Source of the DNA: Carnegiea gigantea
Lineage: Eukaryota > Streptophyta > Magnoliopsida > Caryophyllales > Cactaceae
NCBI GenBank assembly: GCA_029747015.1
Contig: JAKOGI010000571.1
Location: 236,001-300,000, forward strand
Direction of reading: 5' to 3'
Length of the DNA: 64,000 nt
A program made the translations under genes and the position numbers. The notes beneath the pieces are model-generated. The model worked only from the letters and a program-made list of their open reading frames with translations, made no database searches and was not told where the DNA came from. How positions within the stretch are numbered: position 1 is the stretch's first letter; the number at the start of each line of letters is the position of its first letter. Below are positions 36,455 to 47,693 of this stretch, piece by piece.

Positions 36455-38431
36455 TTAGGGAGCATGAGAGAATTTTGCTGAAAGGGAAGAGAGAAGGGCG
36501 ATGAGATCTTCATGGCGCTTAGCATTTAGAGCTTTTTCCTCGTCCAGGGAAGCCTTTACAGCAGTAAGCTCAGCACTGAGTCGAGAGTTTTCTTCCAAAG
36601 CAGCCTCAAGCTTGACTGAGGAACTGCCAGGAATAGGAGGACGGGGTGTTCTGGTCCCCTGTTCTGAGGCAGACCCCTCAACTGAAGTGTATCCACACCC
36701 CATAAGGGTGTTACTCTCAATCTCATTAATGAACTGAGCACCCACCTTCTTCTGCAGAGTCACCCCAAAGTGCTCAAACACACTAGTCAGGAAGAAGCCG
36801 TATCCCAGATCATGTTCCCTGGAGGTGTTTGCAATTCTTGCTATGTGGCGAATCATGATGGCAGGAAGGTTGATTTGCTCTTCCGTGTCCATCAGATCCA
36901 TCAAACATTGATCCATGGCATCAGCAAGATTGCGACCCTGGCGCCTGGGGATGACATTCTTGATGATAAACCAAAATATCAATTGATGAAGCGATGTCAT
37001 GTCCCCTTTCTTCACGGACTTGGGTGTTTGGAGGCTTGATTGCTGGCTAAATTTTTGGGCGAGCTCCAGCAGCCTGGCTGTCCCTAGAATAGTCTTGTTT
37101 TCCCTCACATATGTATCAAAGCCCGTGGAGGGAATCCCCAGAATTTTCCCTAATATCTTCGCATCAAAGTGAAGCTGCTTCCCATTAACAATACTTGTCA
37201 CCACTCCTTCAGTGACAGTGCAGTTGGCATAGAACTCTGCCAACTCATGTACAGAACACCCCAGCGGGGTGTTTGTAAACAGCTCATACCACCCCTGTGC
37301 ACGCAGCTTATGCAGAAACATCCCCAGACCATATTCCTCAAAATATTTTACCTTAATAATTTTACCCCTGACGACCCGTCTCTGAAGCAATTGGGTCAAT
37401 TTGGCTGAAATGGCAGACGGGGTAGACTTCTTGGCTCTCTTAGGTTGGGGCTCAGTAGGAGGGTCTTGGGTGGAAGCGTGTTTGAGAGAGGCTTTTCTCC
37501 TAGGAGTTTTGAGGGGTGACGGTTTGGAGGGCAAAGTGGAGGTCGATCTTGGTGCAGGCAGAGGCTTATCCTCTGAGGACTCTGAGAACACGGGAGTGCC
37601 CTGTTCGAAGGTGGTGTTCTCAGGGTCGCTATCTGATGAAGGCTCAGAGGAGGAATCAATTTCCTCAACAATAGGGGATGACTGTTTGACAGGACGAGGT
37701 GTAGAGTGGAAAGCAATTCGGGCTGATTTTCGAGTTGGCCTGGTTGTGGGTTTGGCCGAAGAGGGGATTTGTGGTTTTGGTTTGACGGGGGTTTCACTTT
37801 TTGAGGGTTCTTCAGTCTGGCCGCTTTTAGACCTTGATGGTGGTCGTGTTCTTGGCATTCTAGTACGTCGAGCCACAATTTTGTATCGTTCACGTTTCTC
37901 ACCGGTTGGTGGTACCGGTGTGGCTTGTTCAGGCTTCACAGGAGACTCCTCCATTTGATCACTACTTCCCCTTTCTTCTTTTGACAAATCCTCCCCTAGG
38001 TCATCCTTAAAAACTTCAGGCCCTGTTTCGGCCCTTGTTTCCTGCTCTGGAAATAGCCCAAACGAATTGATGTCATCTAGTCCATGATCGAATAGAAAGA
38101 TTTCATCTAAAGGCCCAATTTCTCTTTCAAATGCCCCAACAGGTTCTTGGGGTTTACATGCCCCTGTTTCTCCAAACAAAATCAATTTCCACCCAAATTT
38201 GTAAGGGATGTCTTCCAATTTCAGATTCACTGTTCTAAGGTCGATGCTTTTCAAAAACCCAAAAGGTTTATAGACAATGGGTCGAGAAGGTTCAGTAGTT
38301 TTACCTTCCATGAGGGCCGTCAGAAATTGTGTAGGCGCAAACAGGACTGTGGCTGTTTGCAAGGCTGTGCTCTGTGTCTGGTTGCCCTGAGTCGAGGTCG
38401 AGGAGCTCTCGGAGCTAATGGGAGACATCAT
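36455..38431 (-). CDS. ORF3 of the Copia element, env-position protein, 658 aa, intact
   Basis: This frame follows pol by 434 bases on the same strand and has no stop or frameshift. Residues 1-30 are Ser/Thr/Gln-rich with no signal peptide. Residues about 150-350 are rich in P, S, T, K and E with many basic patches (RRTRMPRTRPPSRSKS, PKRAKK). Residues about 380-560 form a compact region with an FYANCTV...VNGKQLHFDAKILGKILGIP stretch, resembling a domain often labelled putative plant transposon protein. Residues about 600-650 are a predicted coiled coil (LEAALEENSRLSAELTAVKA). SIRE elements carry an ORF at this place that was called envelope-like. I see no convincing transmembrane segment; the most hydrophobic run is LIFWFII. 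Its function is unknown. Confidence 0.85.
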   Translation of the reverse strand: MMSPISSESSSTSTQGNQTQSTALQTATVLFAPTQFLTALMEGKTTEPSRPIVYKPFGFLKSIDLRTVNLKLEDIPYKFGWKLILFGETGACKPQEPVGAFEREIGPLDEIFLFDHGLDDINSFGLFPEQETRAETGPEVFKDDLGEDLSKEERGSSDQMEESPVKPEQATPVPPTGEKRERYKIVARRTRMPRTRPPSRSKSGQTEEPSKSETPVKPKPQIPSSAKPTTRPTRKSARIAFHSTPRPVKQSSPIVEEIDSSSEPSSDSDPENTTFEQGTPVFSESSEDKPLPAPRSTSTLPSKPSPLKTPRRKASLKHASTQDPPTEPQPKRAKKSTPSAISAKLTQLLQRRVVRGKIIKVKYFEEYGLGMFLHKLRAQGWYELFTNTPLGCSVHELAEFYANCTVTEGVVTSIVNGKQLHFDAKILGKILGIPSTGFDTYVRENKTILGTARLLELAQKFSQQSSLQTPKSVKKGDMTSLHQLIFWFIIKNVIPRRQGRNLADAMDQCLMDLMDTEEQINLPAIMIRHIARIANTSREHDLGYGFFLTSVFEHFGVTLQKKVGAQFINEIESNTLMGCGYTSVEGSASEQGTRTPRPPIPGSSSVKLEAALEENSRLSAELTAVKASLDEEKALNAKRHEDLIALLSSLSAKFSHAP

Positions 38432-38865
38432 TTTTCAGAGGAAGGAAAGAGATTAGGGTTTCTTGAACAGAGTTTCAGAGCAAGAGAGTTTCGGTGGACG
38501 TGAGAGATTGAGCAAGAGAGCTTTAAAGAGAGAGACATGCGAAATCTTTAAAAGATTTTGCCCATTTTGCAACGGGCTTTTGCATTTATTTAGGCCGCGC
38601 ATGCCTCGGGAAGAGATTAGCAATTTTCAATTTGTTGCACATATTTGACAAACAAGAGGCGTACCTGTTTCTGGTGCTTGTTCTTGAGGTTACTTGCTCG
38701 GTAACATGGGACAATAAGGGCAATCTCATTAGATCTCAACGAGTGTCAGCAAGTTGCAAACCTCACATATGCTAAACATAGCACAGAAGTTGATTGCAAA
38801 TAAAAATTTAACATGTTGTACCCGTAACTTTTAAATTTTGCAAACAGGGCGAGAGAACAGGTTGG
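38432..38865. other. Spacer between Copia pol and ORF3
   Basis: Non-coding on the - strand. It could hold a splice acceptor or other signal allowing ORF3 expression, but nothing specific is visible. Confidence 0.5.
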
Positions 38866-41800
38866 TCAGGTTGTTCTAATTAAGCCTAGTTCGAGTCTAT
38901 TCCTTTCAAATTGTTCTCTACCTAATGCTTTTGTGAATATATCAGCAATTTGATTTTCAGTGGCACAAAAATTCATTGAGATCACTCCTTTTTCAACATT
39001 GTCTCTTAGAAAATGATGTCGAATGTCAATATGTTTTGTTCTTTTGTGTTGACATAGATTTTTGGCAATGTTAATTGCACTTGTATTGTCACAATAAATA
39101 GGAATGCATCCTATGTCAACACAAAAGTCCTTGAGTTGTTGTCTTACCCATAATAACTGAACACAACAAGATGCAGCTGCCACATACTCAGCTTCTGCTG
39201 TGGACAAGGCATCAGAGAGTTGTTTCTTGGTTGCCCAAGATACCAAACAAGGTCCAAGAAAGTGAGCCATACCTGAGGTGCTTTTTCTATCAACCAAGAA
39301 ACCTGCATAATCAGCATCAGCATACCCAACAAGATCAAAGTTACAACCTCTAGGATACCACAAGGCTAGATCAGGTGTATGTTTTAAGTATCTTAAAATC
39401 CGTTTAACAGCCTTTACATGAGTTTCTTTAGGGTTGGACTGAAAACGTGCATATAGACCAACACTGAAGACAATGTCAGGTCTACTAGCGGCTAGGTATA
39501 GGAGTGACCCTATCATGTCTCTGTGGGATTTCCCCTCAGCTGAGGGACTACCAACATCCATTACCAAACCTGGTTGAGGGAGAGATGGGAGTATCAATGG
39601 GCTTGGCCGACTCCATCCCAAAACGCTTAAGTAACTCCAGGATATATTTTTGTTGATGGATCATGGTGCCGTTTGAAGTTTGCTTGATTTGTAAGCCTAG
39701 AAAGAAATTAAGCTCACCCATCATGCTCATTCCAAACTCACTCCTCATCATTTTTGAAAATTTATTGCACAAATCATGATGAGTTGCACCAAATATGATG
39801 TCATCGACATATACTTGGACAATCAACAAATGTTCTCCCTTAGATTTTAGAGACAAGGTATTGTCTACCTTGCCTCTTGTAAAACCATTTTCTAATAAAA
39901 AGCTTGACAACCGCTCATACCAAGCTCTAGGGGCTTGTTTTAAACCATAAAGTGCTTTGTCAAGTTTGAAAACATGGTTAGGAAATTCATCACTTTCAAA
40001 ACCGGGGGTTGTTTGACATACACTTCTTCTTTGAGGTACCCATTTAAAAATGCACTTTTGACATCCATTTGATACAACTTGATCTCCATATGGGCTGCAA
40101 AAACTATCAAAATTCGAATGGCTTCCATCCTTGCAACAGGTGCAAAGGTCTCTTCATAATCAATTCCCTCTTCTTGGTTGTAGCCTTGAACCACCAGCCG
40201 GGCCTTGTTTCTAGTGACTGTTCCGCACTCATCCAGCTTGTTACGGAACACCCACTTGGTTCCAATGATTGTTCTATCCCCTGGCCGTGGCACAAGGTGC
40301 CATACCTTGTTCCTTTCGAACTGATGGAGTTCTTCTTGCATGGCTGTGACCCAATCTGAATCTACAAGGGCTTCATTAATATTCTTAGGCTCAATTTTTG
40401 AGAGAAAAGCATAGAAAGCACAGAAATTTTTGAGTCTAGATCTAGTTTGAACTCCTGCATTAATATCAGATAAAATTTGATCAAGAGGATGTGAACTTTG
40501 ATATTTCCATGATCATGGTGAAAGGGGGTTCACAGACTCGCTCTCCATCCTAGCTGGAATACTCGGTGAAACAGGTTCAGAACCTATTCTCGAGCCTGTT
40601 TGGGAGCTTGTTCCTGGATTTATCCCTGAAGATTTCGGCTGGGGTTGTCCCGAATAGGGTTCCACCCTGTTTCCCCCTATTTGGTTCACACCTTGCTTAC
40701 CTTTCTGAAGAACAGCCTCAGGCCTTGCTCCCTCCGATTGATCCTTACCTTGTTCACCTTGAAGCAGCACGTCTTTTCTAATAAGACCTAGTTCGAAGTC
40801 TTCTTCCTGTGCATCATTCTCGCTTAGAGAGTTAGTTTCATCAAAAAGCACATGCACACTTTCCTCAACACACAAGGTTCTTTTATTAAACACTTTGTAT
40901 GCCTTACTATGCGAGGAGTAACCAAGGAATATTGCTTCATCACTCCTTGGATCAAATTTCCCTAAGGCATCCTTTCCATTATTATGCACAAAACATTTAC
41001 AACCAAAAACTCTCAAATGCATAATATTAGGTTTTCTTCCCTTGAAAAGTTCATAAGGAGTTTTGTTAAGAATAGGTCTAATCATGCATCTATTTATAAT
41101 GTAACATGATGTATTCAAAGCTTCAGCCCAAAAGTTTCTAGGAAGACCACTAGCAACAAGCATTGTTCTAGTCATGTCCTCTAGAGTGCGATTTTTGCGT
41201 TCTACCACCCCGTTCTGTTGGGGTGTTCTTGGAGCTGAAAAGTTATGATCAACACGATGCTCATTACAATAATCAATAAAGCTCGAATTTTCAAATTCTG
41301 CACCATGGTCAGACCTTAGGCATACCAAAGAGTGTCCTACCCTCTTTTCAGTCTTTTTAATGAAAGCAAGAAATTTTTTAAAAGTTTCATATTTAGAAGC
41401 CAAAAACAGGGTCCAAGTGAAACGAGAGTAGTCATCCACTATCACAAGCACATACCTCTTACCACCTCTGCTCATGATCCTCATTGGACCACATATATCC
41501 ATATGTATCAATTCAAGGGGTCGAGTAGTGCTTACACACTTTTTAGATTTAAATGAATTTTTGACTTGTTTGCCTTTGGCACATGCATCACATACCTTGT
41601 CATCATTGAATTTGATGGAAGGTAAGCCTACCACTAAGTCTTTGGTTACAAGTTTGTTCAAAAGTGAGTGGCTTGCATGACCTAGCCTTTTGTGCCAAAG
41701 CATAACATCATCATTTAGGGCACTCAAACAAGTCAAATTATTTTGGGGAAGAGTGGAGATACACACTTTATAAACATTCTTGTGTCGCTTCCCCCTCAAC

Positions 41801-42171
41801 ACAACATCTCCTGTGTTCATATTCACAACCAAGCAACGTGTTGGTGAGAACACTACTAGGTTGTCTTTGTCGCACAGTTGGGACACACTTAGCAAGTTGT
41901 GTTTTAATCCATCCACAAAATAAACATTGTCAATTGAATGGGAGAGTGACTCACCTATCTTACCTATACCGACAATTGTCTCGGATTTGTCGTTTCCAAA
42001 TGCCACACTCCCACCTTCTGAAGCCGTAAGTGAGAGAAAATTGGATCTTTCACCAGTCATATGCCTCGAACACCCACTATCAACATACCACAGCTGCCTG
42101 TTCCCTAGACTGTTCCTTGCACTGTTTGCTGGGCTGTTTGCTGGGCTGTTCTCTCTCACTTCAGCCTGCAA
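38866..42171 (-). pseudogene. Copia pol: protease, integrase, RT, RNase H (few lesions)
   Basis: Domains in order on the - strand: an aspartic protease active site (WYVDSGCSRHMTGE) near the start; GAG-pre-integrase HHCC (LWHKRLGHAS ... CDACAKGKQ); an integrase core with HMDICGP, RSDHGAEFE and PQQNGVVERKNRTLE supplying D, D and E; RT with [40 protein letters not shown] and YVDDIIFG; and RNase H with KSTSG, STAEAEYVAAA and KHIDIRHHF. Lesions are an in-frame TGA at 40513-40515, where related proteins continue and a CGA to TGA change would explain it; a one-base loss in a C run (plus-strand G run 40004-40008) just after VKQPP; and a frameshift near 39580-39600. Everything else is open. Copia pol is normally one polyprotein, so this copy is inactive unless corrected by sequence error or recoding. 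Confidence 0.93.
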
Positions 42172-42177
42172 AACAAA

Positions 42178-43847
42178 TCAAGGGTTAGTTTTGGGAACCC
42201 AGATCCACTTGGGTCCCATTCCTTTAGAGGTACAAATCTCATCTTTCCTAACCCATATTTGTTTTACATACACTGAGTTCCTTTTAATGGCATACTTTCT
42301 TGAGGGGCAAGTATAACGGTAATGGCCCGTTTTACCACAGTGATAACATACAATATTCTCAGATAATCCTACATATTTTCTATTCACTGGGTAGGTCATC
42401 TTAGGCACAAAACCTACTCCTCTTTTATTTCGACTATGATGGGTGTTTAACCATTCAACTGCTTGTGAGGACCTGTTCCAGAGCTTGTTTGTGGCAAGGT
42501 CTGATTCCATTTGTTTCATTTTCTTAAGCAAGTTTTTATTTTCTATAAGCAAGGACTCGACCTTATCTTTTAAGTCAAGGGATTCTTTTTCCAGCTCAGT
42601 CAATTTAGTGGAACAAGTCTCTTCTTTCATGAGTAGAGTTTCTTTAAGCACATTGATGTTTTCATGCAAGGCAAGATTTTTTTGTCAACTTCAAGTTTTT
42701 CTAATTTAAGGGTTTCATTTTCAAGTTCTAGATCTCGAACATTCCTTTTTAATTCAGCACATATATCCATTATAGTGTACACTAATTCCTCAAGAGTTGA
42801 TTTATTTAGACCACGTACCTTGTTCTTGAGTTGAGTCAGACTATCTGTTGATCCATCATCTGAATCAGTGTCACTTCTTGCCATGAGTGCTACATCAGCT
42901 TCCTCGGCTTCAGACCTTTCCTCATCCTCGCTTGAATCACCCCAAGCCGCGAGCATAGCTTTTGAGAATCGTTTCGCTGAGCTGCTTACACCCTGTTTCC
43001 TCCCCTGTTTTCTAGGGTGTTCTGGTTCTTGTTCTTCCTTGTGCAGTGGGCAGTTTCTCATAATGTGGTCTAGTTTGCCACACTTGAAACACCCGGAGAA
43101 CTGTTCCCGAGAGGTGTTCCTGGCCTTGCTGAAGTACTTCCTTTTGCTATTTTCTTTGACTTTCTTGAAGAACTTCTTGAACTTTTGAGTGATCATGGCA
43201 ATCTCCTCCTCATCAGAATCAGAATCATCTTCTAAGGCCTTTAGTGCAAGACCTCGATCTCTTTTTGTCTCATCTTTCTGTTGAGAATTTTTCCTAAGTT
43301 CATACGTTTGGAGGTTGCCAATCAGCTCATCTAGGGTGATCTTGTTCATGTCTTTAGCTTCTTGGATGGCCATTACTTTCGCTTCCCAAGAATGAGCTAA
43401 AATTCTTAGGATCTTCCTCACTAATTCTTCGGTGGTGAAGGATTTTCCCAAGGATTTTAGCTCATTCGTTATGTGAGTGAAGCGAGTGTACATGTCCATC
43501 ACACTTTCACGATCACCCATCTCAAACAGCTCATATTTTCTCATAAGCAATTCAATCCGGGATTACTTTACTTGATTGGTCCCTTCGTGAGCTGCTTGCA
43601 AAGCATCCCAGATTTCTTTGGTCGACTCACATTCAGACATGCGAGTATATTCATCAGGGCCTAGGCCAAAATATAGAAGTTTCTTAGCTTTAGCATTCTT
43701 CTCCATCATTTTGTAATCTTCAGTATTGAATTCTTTGGGCTCCTTGGGGATTGACTTTCCATCTTCAGTTATTTTCTTTGGGATGAGTGGTCCATTCTTG
43801 ATGAGCATCCACAACTCATAGTCCTCGGCTTGGATGTAGTTTTCCAT
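42178..43847 (-). pseudogene. Copia gag with two zinc knuckles (two lesions plus a stop before pol)
   Basis: The frame begins at ATG 43847 (MENYIQAEDYELW). A TAA at 43563-43565 interrupts it after residue 94; the same frame continues directly with SRIELLM, and a CAA to TAA change would explain it. The main part contains a GAG/UBN2-like helical region, the zinc knuckle CFKCGKLDHIMRNCP (CX2CX4HX4C) and acidic stretches. At 42681-42687 a run of seven A (- strand) shifts the frame; eight would keep it open. The last part holds a Leu/Glu-rich coiled coil and a second knuckle, CYHCGKTGHYRYTCP. It ends at TGA 42178-42180, in frame with pol only two codons upstream of pol's first Met. Gag would form the particle and bind RNA. 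Confidence 0.92.
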
Positions 43848-43981
43848 TCTATTCTTTCACCAACCATAGTGCTGGCCATTGAAGTATGGTGGTCGAGTTA
43901 TGGATTGACCTTCAAGCATGCGTTGTGGGGTACTCATCTTCAAGGATCTCTCAAGGTGTTAGCCTTTCAAAGGAGAACCTG

Positions 43982-43992
43982 CTCTGATACCA
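43982..43992 (-). other. Primer-binding site of the Copia element
   Basis: TGGTATCAGAG on the - strand, the standard plant initiator-Met site, two bases inside the 5' LTR boundary. Confidence 0.93.
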
Positions 43993-43994
43993 CT

Positions 43995-45409
43995 TGTTGA
44001 TTTAGAGAGTACACAACCATAAGAGGGGGGTGAATTGTGGTGTCCGATTTTCGCAAGTTGCTGGCAAACAATCTTAGGCCCTGTTTGCACAGGTTGTTCC
44101 TGAGATAAGCAGAAGCGAAAATCCAACAAAATTGAATGCGAAAATAATGGACACAGGATTTTTACGTGGAAAACACCTCTAGCCCAACTGAGGTGAAAAA
44201 CCACGACCTACCTCGTGTAGGATTTAAACACTTCACTAAACGGGCTAATCACGTTACAATAGTAACACACCTTGTTACAAATTGCAACCCACGTAACCGT
44301 CTTCCCTAAGACAGGTTACCCCACGTCCAAAATCCCCTTGATTTGGACACACACTCAACTCACTTTTGTGAAAGAAGAATGTAAATAAAAACACCCTATT
44401 ACAATGCTTCTCAACTAAGCTAATATAGGGTACAATGAAGTCCTAGTATGCCAACTTTGAAAGCTCAAATAACTCACTCACTAGACACGGTTTTCTTTTC
44501 AAACTTTTAAGCTCATGAACACTAAATTTTTCTCTTTGAAAACCGATGCTTCTAAGGTTGTAAGAAGCCGCCTTTTATAGTGCTTGGAAAACAATTCATC
44601 AAATTTTTGGAAACTAAAATCCCTAAAGAATATAGAATTCTTTAGCCACAAGGGATGAGGAAACATGAGCTGGAAACACTTCCTAAACCGTGTGCATAAG
44701 GCGGTGATTCTCAGCAACTAGCCCATGTTTTTCTCAACAACCTTATCCACTTGCCAAAAATTGGATATTCTTTTATTCAAAAAGATTTTGCAAATCTCCT
44801 TAGATTTTAATAACCGTTTTTAGGATAAGGGGTAAAATACTCCATAGAAAAATCTTTCTTGCAAATCTTTGAAGAAACTGCTCAAAATCCAAAAGATAAA
44901 ATCGTGCAAAATAGTTTTTCGCAGCTTATTCTGGAAACACCCTGATCGTCCTGTTTCCAGAGTTGTTCTGAAGGGTGATCCGAAATATTTTCCAAAAAAG
45001 CAAAACCATTTCAAGTAAGTGGTAAGTTAAGACTTTCTAATTGGTATATTAACAAGAGTCTAAAAATATGAAACCAAATTAAATCAAGACATCTTGTTGT
45101 AGCCACTAGTCATCTTGTAGAGAGACGAATCTGCTGCAAACACTTCACAGAACCTGTTTCTCACGGCTGCACTTATATCCTATGCTTCAAACACTTCATA
45201 GGACATGTTTCAAGCACCTTATAGAGCTTGTTCCTCATGGTTGTTCTTACATCGCTGACTTGAGTACCTGTTCTTGATAAACCATAAGTCAAGCAGTTTT
45301 AATATATTGAAAAACAGCAGTAAGACCCTGTTGGTAAAGCCTGTTTGGAACAATAACAACTACTACAACACTTGGATTTGTTATCATCAAAACCTTATAC
45401 ATTCTAACA
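43995..45409 (-). repeat. 5' LTR of the Copia element (1,415 bp)
   Basis: On the - strand it starts TGTTAGAATG and ends CTAAATCAACA. The TATA box at 44571-44580 implies a U3 of about 830-870 bp. The duplication TTTCC follows at 45410-45414. Confidence 0.95.
44571..44580 (-). promoter_or_regulatory. TATA box, Copia 5' LTR
   Basis: CTATAAAAGG followed by CGGCTTC on the - strand. This LTR would drive the element's genomic RNA. Confidence 0.75.
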
Positions 45410-45414
45410 TTTCC

Positions 45415-45819
45415 CCTCTTTGTTCACTACCCTCTTAGTCCCCTAGGTATTGTGTTGATGAGCCCATTAATAATTTCCTAATTTGTGATGCTAATAATGA
45501 TTTGGGCTATGAGAATAACATCTTTGATGTGCTTCATGGGAATGCTAATAATTTTATGTCCCTAGGTTACTTTAGAGGGTGTGATCCCTCCATTGACCCT
45601 TATTATATATGCCTGGGAGACTTGCCTAAGAAAATGACATGGACTACATTCTTTAATCCTTCCTATCATTTTTCTAAGGCCATTGATAAGGTTAAGAGGA
45701 TGCTTAATGTCTCTGGAATGATTTTGGTTATTACCTCTTACCTTTTATTTTCTAAATTGTGGTCCCAAGAGTTTGACATGCTCCTACGTTCTTTAACAGC
45801 GTCTGCTTTCATGAGCTGA
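45415..45819 (+). pseudogene. GAG-like gene of element B, part 2
   Basis: Continues part 1 after the Copia insertion. One + frame is open to a TGA at 45819: it includes DEPINNFLICDAN, a GYFRGCDPSIDPYYICLGDL stretch and a hydrophobic C-terminal run (MILVITSYLLFSKLW) that could cross or attach to a membrane. Similar hydrophobic tails are not standard for GAG, so its role is uncertain. No later ORF follows in element B. Confidence 0.6.
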
Positions 45820-47688
45820 GTCTAGACATCATGATGGAGTGGTTGATACTCCATGTGCCTCAGCTATTACGAGGCCGCATAGCTTAGGTGCACTCTGCAC
45901 CTAACCTGGTGAGATTATTTTCTTTTATTCTCCTTCTCTAAGTTTCCTTACTTTGAATAATAATACTCTATTTAAGCATGGGGGAAGGGTAGCTTCCCAA
46001 TTTTCTATTTCAATTATTAGTTTGCATACATGCTAGAGCATATAGTTTCAGGTTTCTTTTTGTTTGCATTAGTGTTTTGCATTTAGTTGCATTTTAGTTT
46101 TGCATATAGGATTGCATGTAGGGATGGTGTTGGTTGGTTTGAGATAACCTCCAATGATATTTTTGCTAGGCAAAACAACTTTTATGAGCTTGAGTAACTT
46201 TTGATGTGTAATCCCTTTTATTGCTAAAATTTTGAAGGTTTTGTGACTATTTCTTGTTTTGACCCTTGCCTTGATTGAGAACTATTTTATCCTTTGGAGT
46301 CCTTAGCACTAATATTTGTACATGGAGTCATTTTATAAGTTAATTGAGACTTTGATAGATGTCTTGGGAGACTTTGAGCTTTATTTAGACTAATTATTAT
46401 ATTTGGTCTCATATTTCTTTCATGTATGTGACTCTTACATGTTGCATCTCTAGAACTTGCCTAGATTCTTGTTCAAAACCACATTAGCATGTGCATAGTT
46501 GATGAGATGATAGAGACATTTCTTTCTTTGGTCATTTTAGCCACGTAGCCAAAAAGCCTATCCTTGTATTACATGTTTATTCCCCTTTATCTAGCCCCTT
46601 TGAGCTTAAATCATTTTCTTGTTATGATCCCTTCATATTAGCCCGTGGCCAAACACATATTTCTACCTTTAAGCCAATTCTATGGAGCTCATCTATATAG
46701 GGGGTGGTTTTGGGAGTAATTAAGCTTAAGGTGGCTTCGGTATGTTGGTTTGTTGAGGTATTGATAATGTTGAACATTTGCTTTGGTTCCCTCTTGTTTG
46801 GGTTGTGTATGTACATATACTAGGTTGTGAGTTGATAATAAGTGATCCTATCCCTTTTAATAATTGTAATTTTTGTTTCATTAATAAAAAAATTATGTTG
46901 AAGAAAAAGAAAAAAAAGGGAGATGAAGTCATCTTGCAAGGAAAAAAAAAAGAAAAAAAACAAAAAGAAGCAAAAAAACCACCAAAAAAACTCCGTGATT
47001 CGCATCAAATATGTACATAGCTTGAGATTCTTTTTTTGTCTACTCATTTCCTATTTCATTCATGGGATATGTTCATTGTATTTTAAGTTTTGTAGTGTTG
47101 ATGAACTTATTAGTTAATTGGTGCTTTGATTAGTTGCTCCCTAGTCACTTGGGTAAGTAGCTCTACATTGTCCAAAATGCATTCATCCGCTCCTTTTTCT
47201 TAACCCTTCTAGCCCACGTTACAATCCATAAAAAGTCCTCTTGATTGTTTTATGCATATCGCTTTTTTAGTGATGGAGAATTTGAGAGTCTTGGCAACCA
47301 TATAGTAGATTACATCATTAAAATGAGTCTTGAGTGAACTTATGTTATATTTCAAACACATGAGCGGGAGTCTTCCACATTTCCCAAAGTGAGGTTCTAC
47401 TAGTCCATTTGGCTCTATTCAATTCCATGTGCTTGCACAATGTGCTTTGTGGTTCTTTGGGGGTGATCAAGTTTGATATCGAGCTCGTGGTCTTGTACTT
47501 TTTCGAAAACCTTCTCATCCTTCTAATTTTGAAATGTATTAAGTGCTATTTGGGGTTGCTATTGATTGTTGTTCTTGCTTATGATGGACTATGGCTTGCC
47601 TACTTGAGAGAGGCTATCATGTTTCGAGTCCTGAATGCATCTCCACTTGTCCGTTTTCTATAATATTTGCTTGAGTACAAGCAACAGT
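45820..47688. other. 3' non-coding part of element B
   Basis: About 1.9 kb with no gene. It includes a GCATGGGGGAAGG purine run near 45976 and an A-rich tract at about 46885-46990. Open frames over the A-rich tract are artefacts of composition. Confidence 0.6.
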
Positions 47689-47693
47689 TTAAG

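Larger units (their letters stand above)
34553..45409 (-). mobile_element. SIRE/Maximus-type Copia retrotransposon, nearly complete
   Basis: The 10,857-bp element has LTRs of 1,416 and 1,415 bp, which differ at roughly 40 positions by eye (about 97% identity, mostly transitions), with exact TTTCC duplications on both sides. The initiator-Met primer-binding site is next to the right LTR and the polypurine tract next to the left one, so it reads right to left. Order in that sense: 5' LTR, gag with two zinc knuckles, protease, integrase, reverse transcriptase, RNase H, a further 658-codon ORF, 3' LTR. Integrase before RT marks it as Copia; the large size, long gag, and extra ORF after pol mark it as SIRE type. 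It interrupts the GAG-like gene of element B. It is the youngest-looking element in the window. Confidence 0.95.

Noticed and set aside
37396..37958. Long ORFs on both strands overlapping the Copia ORF3
   Set aside because: They are shadows of the Pro/Ser-rich ORF3 in other frames; low-complexity coding sequence commonly opens several frames.
36455..38431. True envelope gene of the Copia element
   Set aside because: No signal peptide, no convincing transmembrane helix and a basic Pro/Ser-rich middle; I kept only the positional description.
46726..47117. Lys-rich and Phe-rich ORFs on opposite strands
   Set aside because: They are products of the A-rich tract in element B's 3' part.
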